From Coriaria nepalensis (Eukaryota; Streptophyta; Magnoliopsida; Cucurbitales; Coriariaceae), in contig CP114481.1 of the NCBI GenBank assembly GCA_027186245.1, forward strand, positions 19,809,501-19,873,500: a stretch of DNA of 64,000 bases, written 5' to 3'. Under the pieces are notes generated by a model. It had not been told where the DNA came from. It ran no database searches and worked only from the letters and a program-made list of their open reading frames with translations. Every line of letters starts with the position of its first letter. The first letter of the stretch is position 1. The position numbers were made by a program, and so were the translations under genes. This document shows, in pieces, positions 14,301-27,184 of this stretch.

Positions 14301-17190
14301 ATTCATTAGTTCATTTGAAAGCAATTAAAATGAATTTTATTTTCGCACTTCGTACCCGACATTTGTAAATAACTTGCTAATGATCATTTAAGGGAAAGTA
14401 TGCGTTTGTTTTATTTGAGATTCATGTCAATGAGTCTTTTCAAGTCACTAATGCATTTGAAAAAAATTCAAATGAATTCTATTTTTACACTTTAAACACT
14501 ACTTTTGCGGATCACTTGTTGATAATCTTTTTAAGACAAGTATGGATTTGATTTATCTTATATTTATTTAAATGAGTTTTTTCAAGACAATAAATCATTT
14601 GGAAGCAATTGGAGCGAATACTATTTTCGCATTTCAAACACGACTTTCGCGCATAGCTTGCATATGATTTTTTGAAGGCAAGTATGAATTTGTTTAATCT
14701 TAGAGTCATCATCTCAATGACTCTTCGAAAGTCACTAATTCCTTTGAACACAATTACAATGAATTCTATTTTCGCACTACGAACCCGACTTTCGTACATA
14801 ACTTGCTAATGATCATTTAAGGGCAAGTATGCGTTTGTTTTATTTGAGATTCCTGTCAATGAGTCTTTTCAAGTCACTAATGTATTTGAAAAAAATTCAA
14901 ATGAATTCTATTTTTGCCCGTTAAACACTACTTTCGTGGATCACTTGTTGATGATCTTTTTAAGATAGGTATGCATTTGATTTATCTTATATTTATTTCA
15001 ATGAGTCTTTTTAAGACAATAAATCATTTGGAAGCCATTGGAGCAAATACTATTTTCGCATTTCAAACACGACTTTCGCCCATAACTTGTATATTATTTT
15101 TTGAACGCAAGTATGAATTTGTTTTATTTTAGTGTCATCATCTCAATGACTTTTTGAAAGTCACTAATTCATTTGAAAGCAATTAAAATGAATTCTATTT
15201 TCGCACTTCGTACCCGACATTCGTACATAACTTCTAATGATCATTTAAGGACAAGTATGCGTTTGTTTTATTTGAGATTCATGTCAATAAGTCTTTTCAA
15301 GTCACTAATTTATTTGAAAACAATTCAAATGAATTCTATTTTTACATTTCAAACACTACTTTCCCGCATCACTTGCTAATGATCTTTTTAAGACAAGTAT
15401 GCATTTGATTTATCTTAGATTTATTTCAATGAGTCTTTTGAAGACAATAAATCATTTGGAAGCAATTGGAGCGAATACTATTTTCGCATTCCAAACACGA
15501 CTTTTGAGCTTAGCTTGCATATGATTTTTTGAAGGCAAGTATGAATTTGTTTAATCTTAGAGTCATCATCTGAATGACTCTTTGAAAGTCATTAATTCAT
15601 TTGAACACAATTAAAATGAATTCTATTTTCACACTTCGAACCCGACTTTTGTACATAACTTGCTAATGATCATTTAAGGGAAAGTATGCGTTTGTTTTAT
15701 TTGAGATTCATGTCAATGAGTCTTTTCAAGTCACTAATGCATTTGAAAGAAATTCAAATGAATTCTATTTTTGCCCGTTAAACACTACTTTCGTGGATCA
15801 CTTGTTGATGATCTTTTTAAGATAGGTATGCATTTGATTTATCTTATATTTATTTTAATGAGTCTTTTTAAGACAATAAATCATTTGGAAGCCATTGGAG
15901 CGAATACTATTTTCGCATTTCAAACACGGCTTTCGCCCATAACTTGCTTATTATTTTTTGAACGCAAGTATGAATTTGTTTTATTTTAGTGTCATTATCT
16001 CAATGACTTTTTGAAAGTCACTAATTCATTTGAAAGCAATTAAATGAATTCAATTTTCGCACTTCGTACCCGACATTCGTACATAACTTGCTAATAATCA
16101 TTTAAGGACAAGTATGCGTTTGTTTTATTTGAGATTCATGTCAATGAGTCTTTTCAAGTCACTAATTTATTTGAAAACAATTCAAATGAATTCTATTTTT
16201 ACATTTCAAACACTACTTTCCCGCATCACTTGCTAATGATCTTTTTAAGACAAGTATGCATTTGATTTATCTTATAGTTATTTCAATGAGTCTTTTGAAG
16301 ACAATAAATCATTTAGAAGCAATTGGAGCGAATACTATTTTCTCATTCCAAACACGACTTTCGCGCTTAGCTTGCATGTGATTTTTTGAAAGCAAGTATG
16401 AATTTGTTTAATCTTAGAGTCCTCATCTCAATGACTCTTTGAAATTCATTAGTTCATTTGAAAGCAATTCAAATGAATTCTATTTTCGCACTTCGTACCC
16501 GACATTCGTAAATAACTTGCTAATGATCATTTAAGGGAAAGTTTGCGTTTGTTTTATTTTAGATTCATGTCAATGAGTCTTTTCAAGTCACTAATGCATT
16601 TGAAAAAAATTCAAATGAATTCTATTTTTACACTTTAAACACTACTTTTGCGGATCACTTGTTGATAATCTTTTTAAGACAAGTATGGATTTGATTTATC
16701 TTATATTTATTTAAATGAGTCTTTTCAAGACAATAAATCATTTGGAAGCAATTGGAGTGAATACTATTTTCGCATTTCAAACACGACTTTCGCGCATAGC
16801 TTGCATATGATTTTTTGAAGGCAAGTATGAATTTGTTTAATCTTAGAGTCATCATCTCAATGACTCTTTGAAAGTTACTAATTCATTTGAACACAATTAC
16901 AATGAATTCTATTTTCGCACTTCGAACCCGACTTTCGTACATAACTTGCTAATGATCATTTAAGGGCATGTATGCGTTTGTTTTATTTGAGATTCATGTC
17001 AATGAGTCTTTTCAAGTCACTAATGCATTTGAAAAAATTCAAATGAATTCTATTTTTGCCCGTTAAACACTACTTTCGTGGATCACTTGTTGATGATCTT
17101 TTTAAGATAGGTATGCATTTGATTTATCTTATATTTATTTTAATGAGTCTTTTCAAGACAATAAATCATTTGGAAGCCATTGGAGAGAAT
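5335..17190. repeat. Mixed, imperfect HOR zone with TTGCCCGTT-class B subunits
   Basis: There are about 27 trimers here with a net loss of 9 bp relative to exact phase. B subunits starting CTATTTTTGCCCGTTAAAC appear from 5476 and alternate with ones reading TTTACACTTTAAAC or TTTACATTTC. Local duplications occur at several offsets. About 11.94-12.56 kb recurs at 14.51-15.13 kb (offset 2574, two 1287-bp units). About 8.9-9.4 kb recurs at 10.6-11.1 kb (offset 1713). 5.1 kb recurs at 6.4 kb (offset 1287), and 6.8 kb at 7.6 kb (offset 857). Three copies share the 2-bp loss AACTTCTAATG at about 9229, 10942 and 15233. Copies are less alike here than in the right half. Nothing other than satellite is present. 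Confidence 0.85.
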
Positions 17191-17199
17191 ACTATTTTC

Positions 17200-20100
17200 G
17201 CATTTCAAACACGACTTTCGCGCATAGCTTGCATATTATTTTTTGAACGCAAGTATAAATTTGTTTAATCTTAGAGTCATCATCTCAATGACTCTTTGAA
17301 AGTCACTAATTCATTTGAACACAATTACAATGAATTCTATTTTCGCACTTCGAACCCGACTTTCGTACATAACTTGCTAATGATCATTTAAGGGCATGTA
17401 TGCGTTTGTTTTATTTGAGATTCATGTCAATGAGTATTTTCAAGTCACTAATGCATTTGAAAAAAATTCAAATGAATTCTATTTTTGCCCGTTAAACACT
17501 ACTTTCGTGGATCACTTGTTGATGATCTTTTTAAGATAGGTATGCATTTGATTTATCTTATATTTATTTTAATGAGTCTTTTTAAGACAATAAATCATTT
17601 GGAAGCCATTGGAGCGAATACTATTTTCGCATTTCAAACACGACTTTCGCGCATAGCTTGCATATTATTTTTTCAACGCAAGTATGAATTTGTTTTATTT
17701 TAGTGTCATTATCTCAATGACTTTTTGAAAGTCACTAATTCATTTGAAAGCAATTAAAATGAATTCTATTTTCGCACTTCAAACCCGACTTTCGTACATA
17801 ACTTGCTAATTATCATTTAAGGGCTAGTACGAATTTGTTTTAGTTGAGATTAATGTGAATGAGTCTTTTCAAGTCACTAATTTATTTGAAAACAATTCAA
17901 ATGAATTCTATTTTTGCACTTCAAACACTACTTTCCCACATCACTTGCTAATGATCTTTTTAAGAAAAGTATGCATTTGTTTTATCTTATATTCATTTTA
18001 ATGTGTCTTTTCAAGACAATAAATCATTTGGAAGCCATTGGAGCGAATACTATCTTCGCATTACAAACACAACTTTCGCGCATAGCTTGGATATTATTTT
18101 TTGAACGCAAGTATGAATTTGTTTTATTTTAGTGTCATTATCTCAATGACTTTTTGAAAGTCACTAATTCATTTGAAAGCAATTAAAATGAATTCCATTT
18201 TCGCACTTCGAACCCGACTTTCGTACATAACTTGCTAATTATCATTTGAGGGCTAGTATGGATTTGTTTTAGTTGAGATTCATGTCAATGAGTCTTTTCA
18301 AGTCACTAATGCATTTGAAAAAAATTCAAATGAATTCTATTTTTACACTTTAAACACTACTTTCGCGGATCACTTGTTGATAATCTTTTAAAGACAAGTA
18401 TGCATTTGATTTATCTTATATTTATTTCAATGAGTCTTTTCAAGACAATAAATCATTTGGAAGCCATTGGAGCGAATACTATTTTCGCATTTCAAACACG
18501 ACTTTCTCGCATAGCTTGCATATTATTTTTTGAACGCAAGTATAAATTTGTTTAATCTTAGAGTCATCATCTCAATGACTCTTTGAAAGTCACTAATTCA
18601 TTTGAACACAATTACAATGAATTCTATTTTCGCACTTCGAACCCGACTTTCGTACATAACTTGCTAATGATCATTTAAGGGCATGTATGCGTTTGTTTTA
18701 TTTGAGATTCATGTCAATGAGTCTTTTCAAGTCACTAATGCATTTGAAAAAAATTCAAATGAATTCTATTTTTGCCCGTTAAACACTACTTTCGTGGATC
18801 ACTTGTTGATGATCTTTTTAAGATAGGTATGCATTTGATTTATCTTATATTTATTTTAATGAGTCTTTTTAAGACAATAAATCATTTGGAAGCCATTGGA
18901 GCGAATACTATTTTCGCATTTCAAACACGACTTTCGCGCATAGCTTGCATATTATTTTTTCAACGCAAGTATGAATTTGTTTTATTTTAGTGTCATTATC
19001 TCAATGACTTTTTGAAAGTCACTAATTCATTTGAAAGCAATTAAAATGAATTCTATTTTCGCACTTCAAACCCGACTTTCGTACATAACTTGCTAATTAT
19101 CATTTAAGGGCTAGTACGAATTTGTTTTAGTTGAGATTAATGTGAATGAGTCTTTTCAAGTCACTAATTTATTTGAAAACAATTCAAATGAATTCTATTT
19201 TTGCACTTCAAACACTACTTTCCCACATCACTTGCTAATGATCTTTTTAAGAAAAGTATGCATTTGTTTTATCTTATATTCATTTCAATGTGTCTTTTCA
19301 AGACAATAAATCATTTGGAAGCCATTGGAGCGAATACTATCTTCGCATTTCAAACACAACTTTCGCGCATAGCTTGGATATTATTTTTTGAACGCAAGTA
19401 TGAATTTGTTTTATTTTAGTGTCATTATCTCAATGACTTTTTGAAAGTCACTAATTCATTTGAAAGCAATTAAAATGAATTCCATTTTCGCACTTCGAAC
19501 CCGACTTTCGTACATAACTTGCTAATTATCATTTGAGGGCTAGTATGGATTTGTTTTAGTTGAGATTCATGTCAATGAGTCTTTTCAAGTCACTAATGCA
19601 TTTGAAAAAAATTCAAATGAATTCTATTTTTACACTTTAAACACTACTTTCGCGGATCACTTGTTGATAATCTTTTAAAGACAAGTATGCATTTGATTTA
19701 TCTTATATTTATTTCAATGAGTCTTTTCAAGACAATAAATCATTTGGAAGCCATTGGAGCGAATACTATTTTCGCATTTCAAACACGACTTTCTCGCATA
19801 GCTTGCATATTATTTTTTGAACGCAAGTATAAATTTGTTTAATCTTAGAGTCATCATCTCAATGACTCTTTGAAAGTCACTAATTCATTTGAACACAATT
19901 ACAATGAATTCTATTTTCGCACTTCGAACCCGACTTTCGTACATAACTTGCTAATGATCATTTAAGGGCATGTATGCGTTTGTTTTATTTGAGATTCATG
20001 TCAATGAGTCTTTTCAAGTCACTAATGCATTTGAAAAAAATTCAAATGAATTCTATTTTTGCCCGTTAAACACTACTTTCGTGGATCACTTGTTGATGAT

Positions 20101-21950
20101 CTTTTTAAGATAGGTATGCATTTGATTTATCTTATATTTATTTTAATGAGTCTTTTTAAGACAATAAATCATTTGGAAGCCATTGGAGCGAATACTATTT
20201 TCGCATTTCAAACACGACTTTCGCGCATAGCTTGCATATTATTTTTTCAACGCAAGTATGAATTTGTTTTATTTTAGTGTCATTATCTCAATGACTTTTT
20301 GAAAGTCACTAATTCATTTGAAAGCAATTAAAATGAATTCTATTTTCGCACTTCAAACCCGACTTTCGTACATAACTTGCAAATTATCATTTAAGGGCTA
20401 GTACGAATTTGTTTTAGTTGAGATTAATGTGAATGAGTCTTTTCAAGTCACTAATTTATTTGAAAACAATTCAAATGAATTCTATTTTTGCACTTCAAAC
20501 ACTACTTTCCCACATCACTTGCTAATGATCTTTTTAAGAAAAGTATGCATTTGTTTTATCTTATATTCATTTCAATGTGTCTTTTCAAGACAATAAATCA
20601 TTTGGAAGCCATTGGAGCGAATACTATCTTCGCATTTCAAACACAACTTTCGCGCATAGCTTGGATATTATTTTTTGAACGCAAGTATGAATTTGTTTTA
20701 TTTTAGTGTCATTATCTCAATGACTTTTTGAAAGTCACTAATTCATTTGAAAGCAATTAAAATGAATTCCATTTTCGCACTTCGAACCCGACTTTCGTAC
20801 ATAACTTGCTAATTATCATTTGAGGGCTAGTATGGATTTGTTTTAGTTGAGATTCATGTCAATGAGTCTTTTCAAGTCACTAATGCATTTGAAAAAAATT
20901 CAAATGAATTCTATTTTTACACTTTAAACACTACTTTCGCGGATCACTTGTTGATAATCTTTTAAAGACAAGTATGCATTTGATTTATCTTATATTTATT
21001 TCAATGAGTCTTTTCAAGACAATAAATCATTTGGAAGCCATTGGAGCGAATACTATTTTCGCATTTCAAACACGACTTTCTCGCATAGCTTGCATATTAT
21101 TTTTTGAACGCAAGTATAAATTTGTTTAATCTTAGAGTCATCATCTCAATGACTCTTTGAAAGTCACTAATTCATTTGAACACAATTACAATGAATTCTA
21201 TTTTCGCACTTCGAACCCGACTTTCGTACATAACTTGCTAATGATCATTTAAGGGCATGTATGCGTTTGTTTTATTTGAGATTCATGTCAATGAGTCTTT
21301 TCAAGTCACTAATGCATCTGAAAAAAATTCTAATGAATTCAATTTTTACACTTTAAACACTACTTTCGTGGATCACTAGTTGATGATCTTTTTAAGATAG
21401 GTATGCATTTGATTTATCTTATATTTATTTCAATGAGTCTTTTCAAGACAATAAATCATTTGGAAGCCATTGGAGCGAATACTATTTTCGCATTTCAAAC
21501 ACGACTTTCGCGCATAGCTTGCATATTATTTTTTCAACGCAAGTATGAATTTGTTTTATTTTAGTGTCATTATCTCAATGACTTTTTGAAAGTCACTAAT
21601 TCATTTGAAAGCAATTAAAATGAATTCTATTTTCGCACTTCAAACCCGACTTTCGTACATAACTTGCTAATTATCATTTAAGGGCTAGTACGAATTTGTT
21701 TTAGTTGAGATTAATGTGAATGAGTCTTTTCAAGTCACTAATTTATTTGAAAACAATTCAAATGAATTCTATTTTTGCACTTCAAACACTACTTTCCCAC
21801 ATCACTTGCTAATGATCTTTTTAAGAAAAGTATGCATTTGTTTTATCTTATATTCATTTCAATGTGTCTTTTCAAGACAATAAATCATTTGGAAGCCATT
21901 GGAGCGAATACTATCTTCGCATTTCAAACACAACTTTCGCGCATAGCTTG
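17200..21950. repeat. 1287-bp higher-order repeat block, about 3.7 copies
   Basis: The same order of three trimers repeats with period 1287. TTGCCCGTT-class B subunits occur at 17479, 18766 and 20053. TTGCACTTC-class B subunits occur at 17908, 19195, 20482 and 21769. TTTACACTTTAAAC units with the private ATCTTTTAAAG variant occur at about 18343, 19630 and 20917. Copies are very alike, with scattered single-base differences such as CATTTTAATG versus CATTTCAATG and ACTTGCAAATTATC at about 20380. In the fourth copy the TTGCCCGTT B subunit is replaced by an ACACTTTAAAC type carrying GATCACTAG at about 21375. Similarity ends near 21950. Confidence 0.85.
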
Positions 21951-22944
21951 GATACGATTTTTTGAAGGCAAGTATGAATTTGTTTTATTTTAGTGTCATT
22001 ATCTCAGTGACTTTTTGAAAGTCACTAATTCATTTGAAAGCAATTAAAATGAATTCTATTTTCACACTTCGAACCCGACTTTCGTACATAACTTACTAAT
22101 GATCATTTAAGGGAAAGTATGCGTTTGTTTTATTTGAGATTCTTGTCAATGAGTCTTTTCAAGTCAGTAATTTATTTGAAAACAATTCAAATGAATTCTA
22201 TTTTTACACTTCAAACACTACTTTCCCGCATAACTTGCTAATGATCTTCTTAAGACAAGTATGCATTTGACTTATCATATATTTATTTCAATGAGTCTTT
22301 TCAAGACAATAAATCATTTGGAAGCCATTGGAGCGAATACTATTTTTGCATTTCAAACACGACTTTCGCGCAGAGCTGGCATATTAGTTTTTCAACGCAA
22401 GTATGAATTTGTGTTATTTTAGTGTCATTATCTCAATCACTTTTTGAAAGTCACTAATTCATTTGAAAGCAATTAAAATGAATTCTATTATCGCACTTCG
22501 AACCCGACTTTCGTACATAAGTTGCTAATGATCATTTAAGAGCATGTATGCATTTGTTTTATTTGAGGTTCATGTCAATGAGTCTTTTAAGGGCACTAAT
22601 GCATTTGAAAAAAATTCAAATGCATTCAATTTTTGCACGTTAAACACTACTTTCGTGGATCACTTGTTGATGATCTTTTTAAGATAGGTATGCATTTGAT
22701 TTATCCTATATTTATTTCAATGAGTCTTTTCAAGACAATAAATCATTTGGAAGCAATTGGAGCGAATACTATTTTCGCATTTCAAACACGACTTTCGCGC
22801 ATAGCTTGCATATTATTTTTTCAACGCAAATATGAATTTGTTTTATTTTAGTGTCATTATCTCAATGATTTTTTGAAAGTCACTAATTCATTTGAAAGCA
22901 ATTAAAATGAATTCTATTTTCGCACTTCCAACCTGACATTCGTA

Positions 22945-23400
22945 CATAACTTGCTAATGATCATTTAAGGGAAAGCATGCGTTTGTTTTATTTGAGATTT
23001 ATGTCAATGAGCCTTTTCAAGTCACTAATGCATTTGAAAAAAATTCAAATGAATTCTATTTTTACACTTTAAACACTACTTTCGCGGATCACTTGTTGAT
23101 AATCTTTTTAAGACAAGTATGCATTTGATTTATCTTATATTTATTTCAATGAGTCTTTTCAAGAACATAAATCATTTGGAAGCCATTGGATCGAATACTA
23201 TTTTCGCATTTCAAACACGACTTTCGCACATAGCTTGCATATTATTTTTTGAACGCAAGTACGAATTTGCTGAATCTTAGAGTCATCATCTCAATGACTC
23301 TTTGAAAGTCATTAATTCATTTGAAAGCAATTAAAATAAATTCTATTTTCGCACTTCGGACCCGACTTTCGTACATAACTTGCTAATTATCATTTAAGGG
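22945..23400. repeat. Island of left-end sequence type
   Basis: This stretch carries the same uncommon variants as 270-720 and 2420-2870. They are TTTACACTTTAAACACTAC with GCGGATCAC, AAGAACATAAATC at 23161, TTGGATCGAAT, GCACATAGC at about 23226, GTACGAATTTGCTGAATC (TTGTTGAATC at the left end) and AAATAAATTCTATTTTCGC. Adjacent units on both sides lack this combination. It is therefore a block of one sequence family placed about 20 kb from its relatives. Confidence 0.75.
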
Positions 23401-23771
23401 CTAGTATGGATTTGTTTTAGTTGAGGTTCATGTCAATGAGTCTTTTCAAGTCACTAATTTATTTGAAAACAATTCAAATGAATTCTATTTTTGCACATCA
23501 AAAACTACTTTCCCACATCACTTGCTAATGATCTTTTTAAGAAAAGTATGCATTTGTTTTATCTTATATTCATTTCAATGTGTCTTTTCAAGACACTAAA
23601 TCATTTGCAAGCCATTGGAGCGAATACTGTTTTTGCATTTCAAACACGGCTTTCACGCATAGCTTGCATATGATTTTTTGAAGGCAAGTATGAATTTGTT
23701 TAATCTTAGAGTCATCATCTCAATGACTTTTTGAAAGTCACTAATTCATTTGAAAGCAATTAAAATGAATT

Positions 23772-23913
23772 CTATTCTCGCACTTCGAACCCGACATTCG
23801 TACATAACTTGCTAATGATCATTTAAGGGAAAGTATGCATTTGTTTTATCTTATATTCATTTCAATGTGTCTTTTCAAGACACTAAATCATTTGGAAGCC
23901 ATTGGAGCGAATA
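23772..23913. repeat. Hybrid A/B subunit that breaks the trimer
   Basis: The subunit begins as A (CTATTCTCGCACTTCGAACC, then GATCATTTAAGGGAAAGTATGC). From about 23838 it continues as B (ATTTGTTTTATCTTATATTC and GTGTCTTTTCAAGACAC). It is 142 bp long and is followed directly by C at 23914 and the next A at 24059. The unit 23772-24058 is thus a 287-bp dimer instead of a 429-bp trimer. The crossover lies in the shared AAAGTATGC box (about 23829-23838). This is the only place found where a whole subunit is missing. Confidence 0.85.
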
Positions 23914-26900
23914 CTATTTTCGCATTTCAAACACGACTTTCGCGCATAGCTTGCATATCATTTTTTGAAGGCAAGTATGAATTTGTTTAATCTTAGAGTC
24001 ATCATCTCAATCACTCTTTGAAAGTCACTAATTCATTTGAACACAATTACAATGAATTCTATTTCCGCACTTCGAACCCGACTTTCGTACATAACTTGCT
24101 AATGATCATTTAAGGGAAAGTATGCGTTTGTTTTATTTGAGATCCATGTCAATGAGTCTTTTGAAGTCACTAATTTATTTGAAAACAATTCAAATGAATT
24201 CTATTTTTACACTTCAAACACTACTTTCCCGCATAACTTGCTAATGATCTTCTTAAGACAAGTATGCATTTGACTTATCATATATTTATTTCAATGAGTC
24301 TTTTCAAGACAATAAATCATTTGGAAGCCATTGGAGCGAATACTATTTTTGCATTTCAAACACGACTTTCGTGCATAGCTGGCATATTAGTTTTTCAACG
24401 CAAGTATGAATTTGTTTTATTTTAGTGTCATTATCTCAATCACTTTTTGAAAGTCACTAATTCATTTGAAAGCAATTAAAATGAATTCTATTATCGCACT
24501 TCGAACCCGACTTTCGTACATAACTTGCTAATGATCATTTAAGAGCATGTATGCGTTTGTTTTATTTGAGGTTCATGTCAATGAGTCTTTTAAGGTCACT
24601 AATGCATTTGAAAAAAATTCAAATGAATTCAATTTTTGCACGTTAAACACTACTTTCGTGGATCACTTGTTGATGATCTTATTAAGATATGTATGCATTT
24701 GATTTATCTTATATTAATTTCAATGAGTCTTTTCAAGACAATAAATCATTTGGAAGCAATTGGAGCGAATACTATTTTCGCATTTCAAACACGACTTTCG
24801 CGCATAGCTTGCTTATTATTTTTTCAACGCAAATATGAATTTGTTTTATTTTGGTGTCATTATCTCAATGACTTTTTGAAAGTCACTAATTCATTTGAAA
24901 GCAATTAAAATGAATTCTATTTTCGCACTTCAAACCCGACTTTCGTACATAACTTGCTAATTATCATTTAAGGGCTAGTATGGATTTGTTTTAGTTGAGG
25001 TTCATGTCAATGAGTCTTTTCAAGTCACTAATTTATTTGAAAACAATTCAAATGAATTCTATTTTTGCACATCAAAAACTACTTTCCCACATCACTTGCT
25101 AATGATCTTTTTAAGAAAAGTATGCATTTGTTTTATCTTATATTCATTTCAATGTGTCTTTTCAAGACACTAAATCATTTGGAAGCCATTGGAGCGAATA
25201 CTATTTTCGCATTTCAAACACGACTTTCGCGCATAGCTTGCATATGATTTTTTGAAGGCAAGTATGAATTTGTTTAATCTTAGAGTCATCATCTCAATGA
25301 CTTTTTGAAAGTCACTAATTCATTTGAAAGCAATTAAAATGAATTCTATTTTCGCACTTCGAACCCGACATTCGTACATAACTTTCTAATGATCATTTAA
25401 GGGAAAGTATGCGTTTGTTTTATTTGAGATCCATGTCAATGAGTCTTTTCAAGTCACTAATTTATTTGAAAACAATTCAAATGAATTCTATTTTTACACT
25501 TCAAACACTACTTTCCCGCATAACTTACTAACGATCTTTTTAAGACAAGTATGCATTTGACTTATCATATATTTTTTTCAATGAGTCTTTTCAAGACAAT
25601 AAATCATTTGGAAGCCATTGGAGCGAATACTATTTTTGCATTTCAAACACGACTTTCGCGCATAGCTTGCATATTAGTTTTTCAACGCAAGTATGAATTT
25701 GTTTTATTTTAGTGTCATTCTCTCAATGACTTTTTGAAAGTCACTAATTCATTTGAAAGCAGTTAAAATGAATTCTATTATCGCACTTCGAACCCGACTT
25801 TCGTACATAACTTGCTAATGATCATTTAAGAGCATGTATGCGTTTGTTTTATTTGAGATTCATGTCAATGAGTCTTTTCAGGTCACTAATGCATTTAAAA
25901 AAAATTCAAATGAATTCAATTTTTGCACGTTAAACACTACTTTCATGCATCACTTGTTGATGATCTTTTTAAGATAGGTATGCATTTGATTTATCTTATA
26001 TTTATTTCAATGAGTCTTTTCAAGACAATAAATCATTTGGAAGCAATTGGAGCGAATACTATTTTCGCATGTCAAACACGACTTTCGCGCATAGCTTGCA
26101 TATTATTTTTTCAACGCAAATATGAATTTGTTTTATTTTAGTGTCATTATCTCAATGACTTTTTGAAAGTCACTAATTCATTTGAAAGCAATTAAAATGA
26201 ATTCTATTTTCGCACTTCGAACCCGACTTTCGTACATAACTTGCTAATTATCATTTAAGGGCTAGTATGGATTTGTTTTAGTTGAGATTCATGTCAATGA
26301 GTCTTTTCAAGTCACTAATTTATTTGAAAACAATTCCAATGAATTCTATTTTTGCACTTCAAACACTACTTTCCCACATCACTTGCTAATGATGTTTTTA
26401 AGAAAAGTATGCATTTGTTTTATCTTATATTAATTTCAATGTGTCTTTTCAAGACACTAAATCATTTGGAAGCCATTGGAGCGAATACTATTTTCGCATT
26501 TCAAACACGGCTTTCGCGCATTGCTTGCATATGATTTTTTGAAGGCAATTATGAATTTGTTTAATCTTAGAGTCCTCATCTCAATGACTCTTTGAAATTC
26601 ATTAGTTCATTTGAAACCAATTAAAACGAATTCTATTTTTGCACTTCGAACCCGACTTTCTTATATAACTTGCTAATGATCATTTAAGGGAAAGTATGCG
26701 TTTGTTTTATTTGAGATTCATGTCAATGAGTCTTTTCAAGTCACTAATTTATTTGAAAACAATTCAAATGAATTCTATTTTTACACTTCAAACACTACTT
26801 TCCCGCATAACTTGCTTATGATCTTTTTAAGACAAGTACGCGTTTGATTTATCATATATTTATTTCAATGAGTCTTTTCAAGCCAATGAATCATTTGGAA

Positions 26901-27184
26901 GCCATTGGAGCGAATACTATTTTCGCTTTTCAAACACGACTTTCGCGCATAGCTTGCATATTATTTTTTCAACGCAAGTCTGAATTTGTTTTATTTTAGT
27001 GTCATTATCTCAATGACTTTTTGAAAGTTACTAAGTCATTTGAAAGCAATTAAAATGAATTCTATTATCGCACTTCAAACCCGACTTTCGTACATAACTT
27101 GCTAATGATCATTTAAGGGCATTTATGCGTTTGTTTTATTTGAGATTCATGTCAATGAGTCTTTTCAAGTCACTAATGCATTTG

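Larger units (their letters stand above)
21951..27180. repeat. Transition zone of diverged trimers
   Basis: The zone lies between the 17-22 kb HOR block and the 27-39 kb mosaic. The B variant changes here from TTGCCCGTT to TTGCACGTT (first at 22633). The zone contains a left-end-like island (about 22.95-23.40 kb) and the A/B hybrid subunit at 23772-23913. Apart from the hybrid, the 429-bp register is intact. Nothing other than satellite was seen. Confidence 0.85.

Noticed and set aside
5080..16855. Minus-strand open frames of 65-95 codons (5080-5277, 6367-6567, 11938-12225, 14512-14799, 16655-16855)
   Set aside because: These are reverse reads of C1-class subunits plus part of B, with the same tandem origin. 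They end wherever a unit variant introduces a stop, and have no start context or recognisable protein features.
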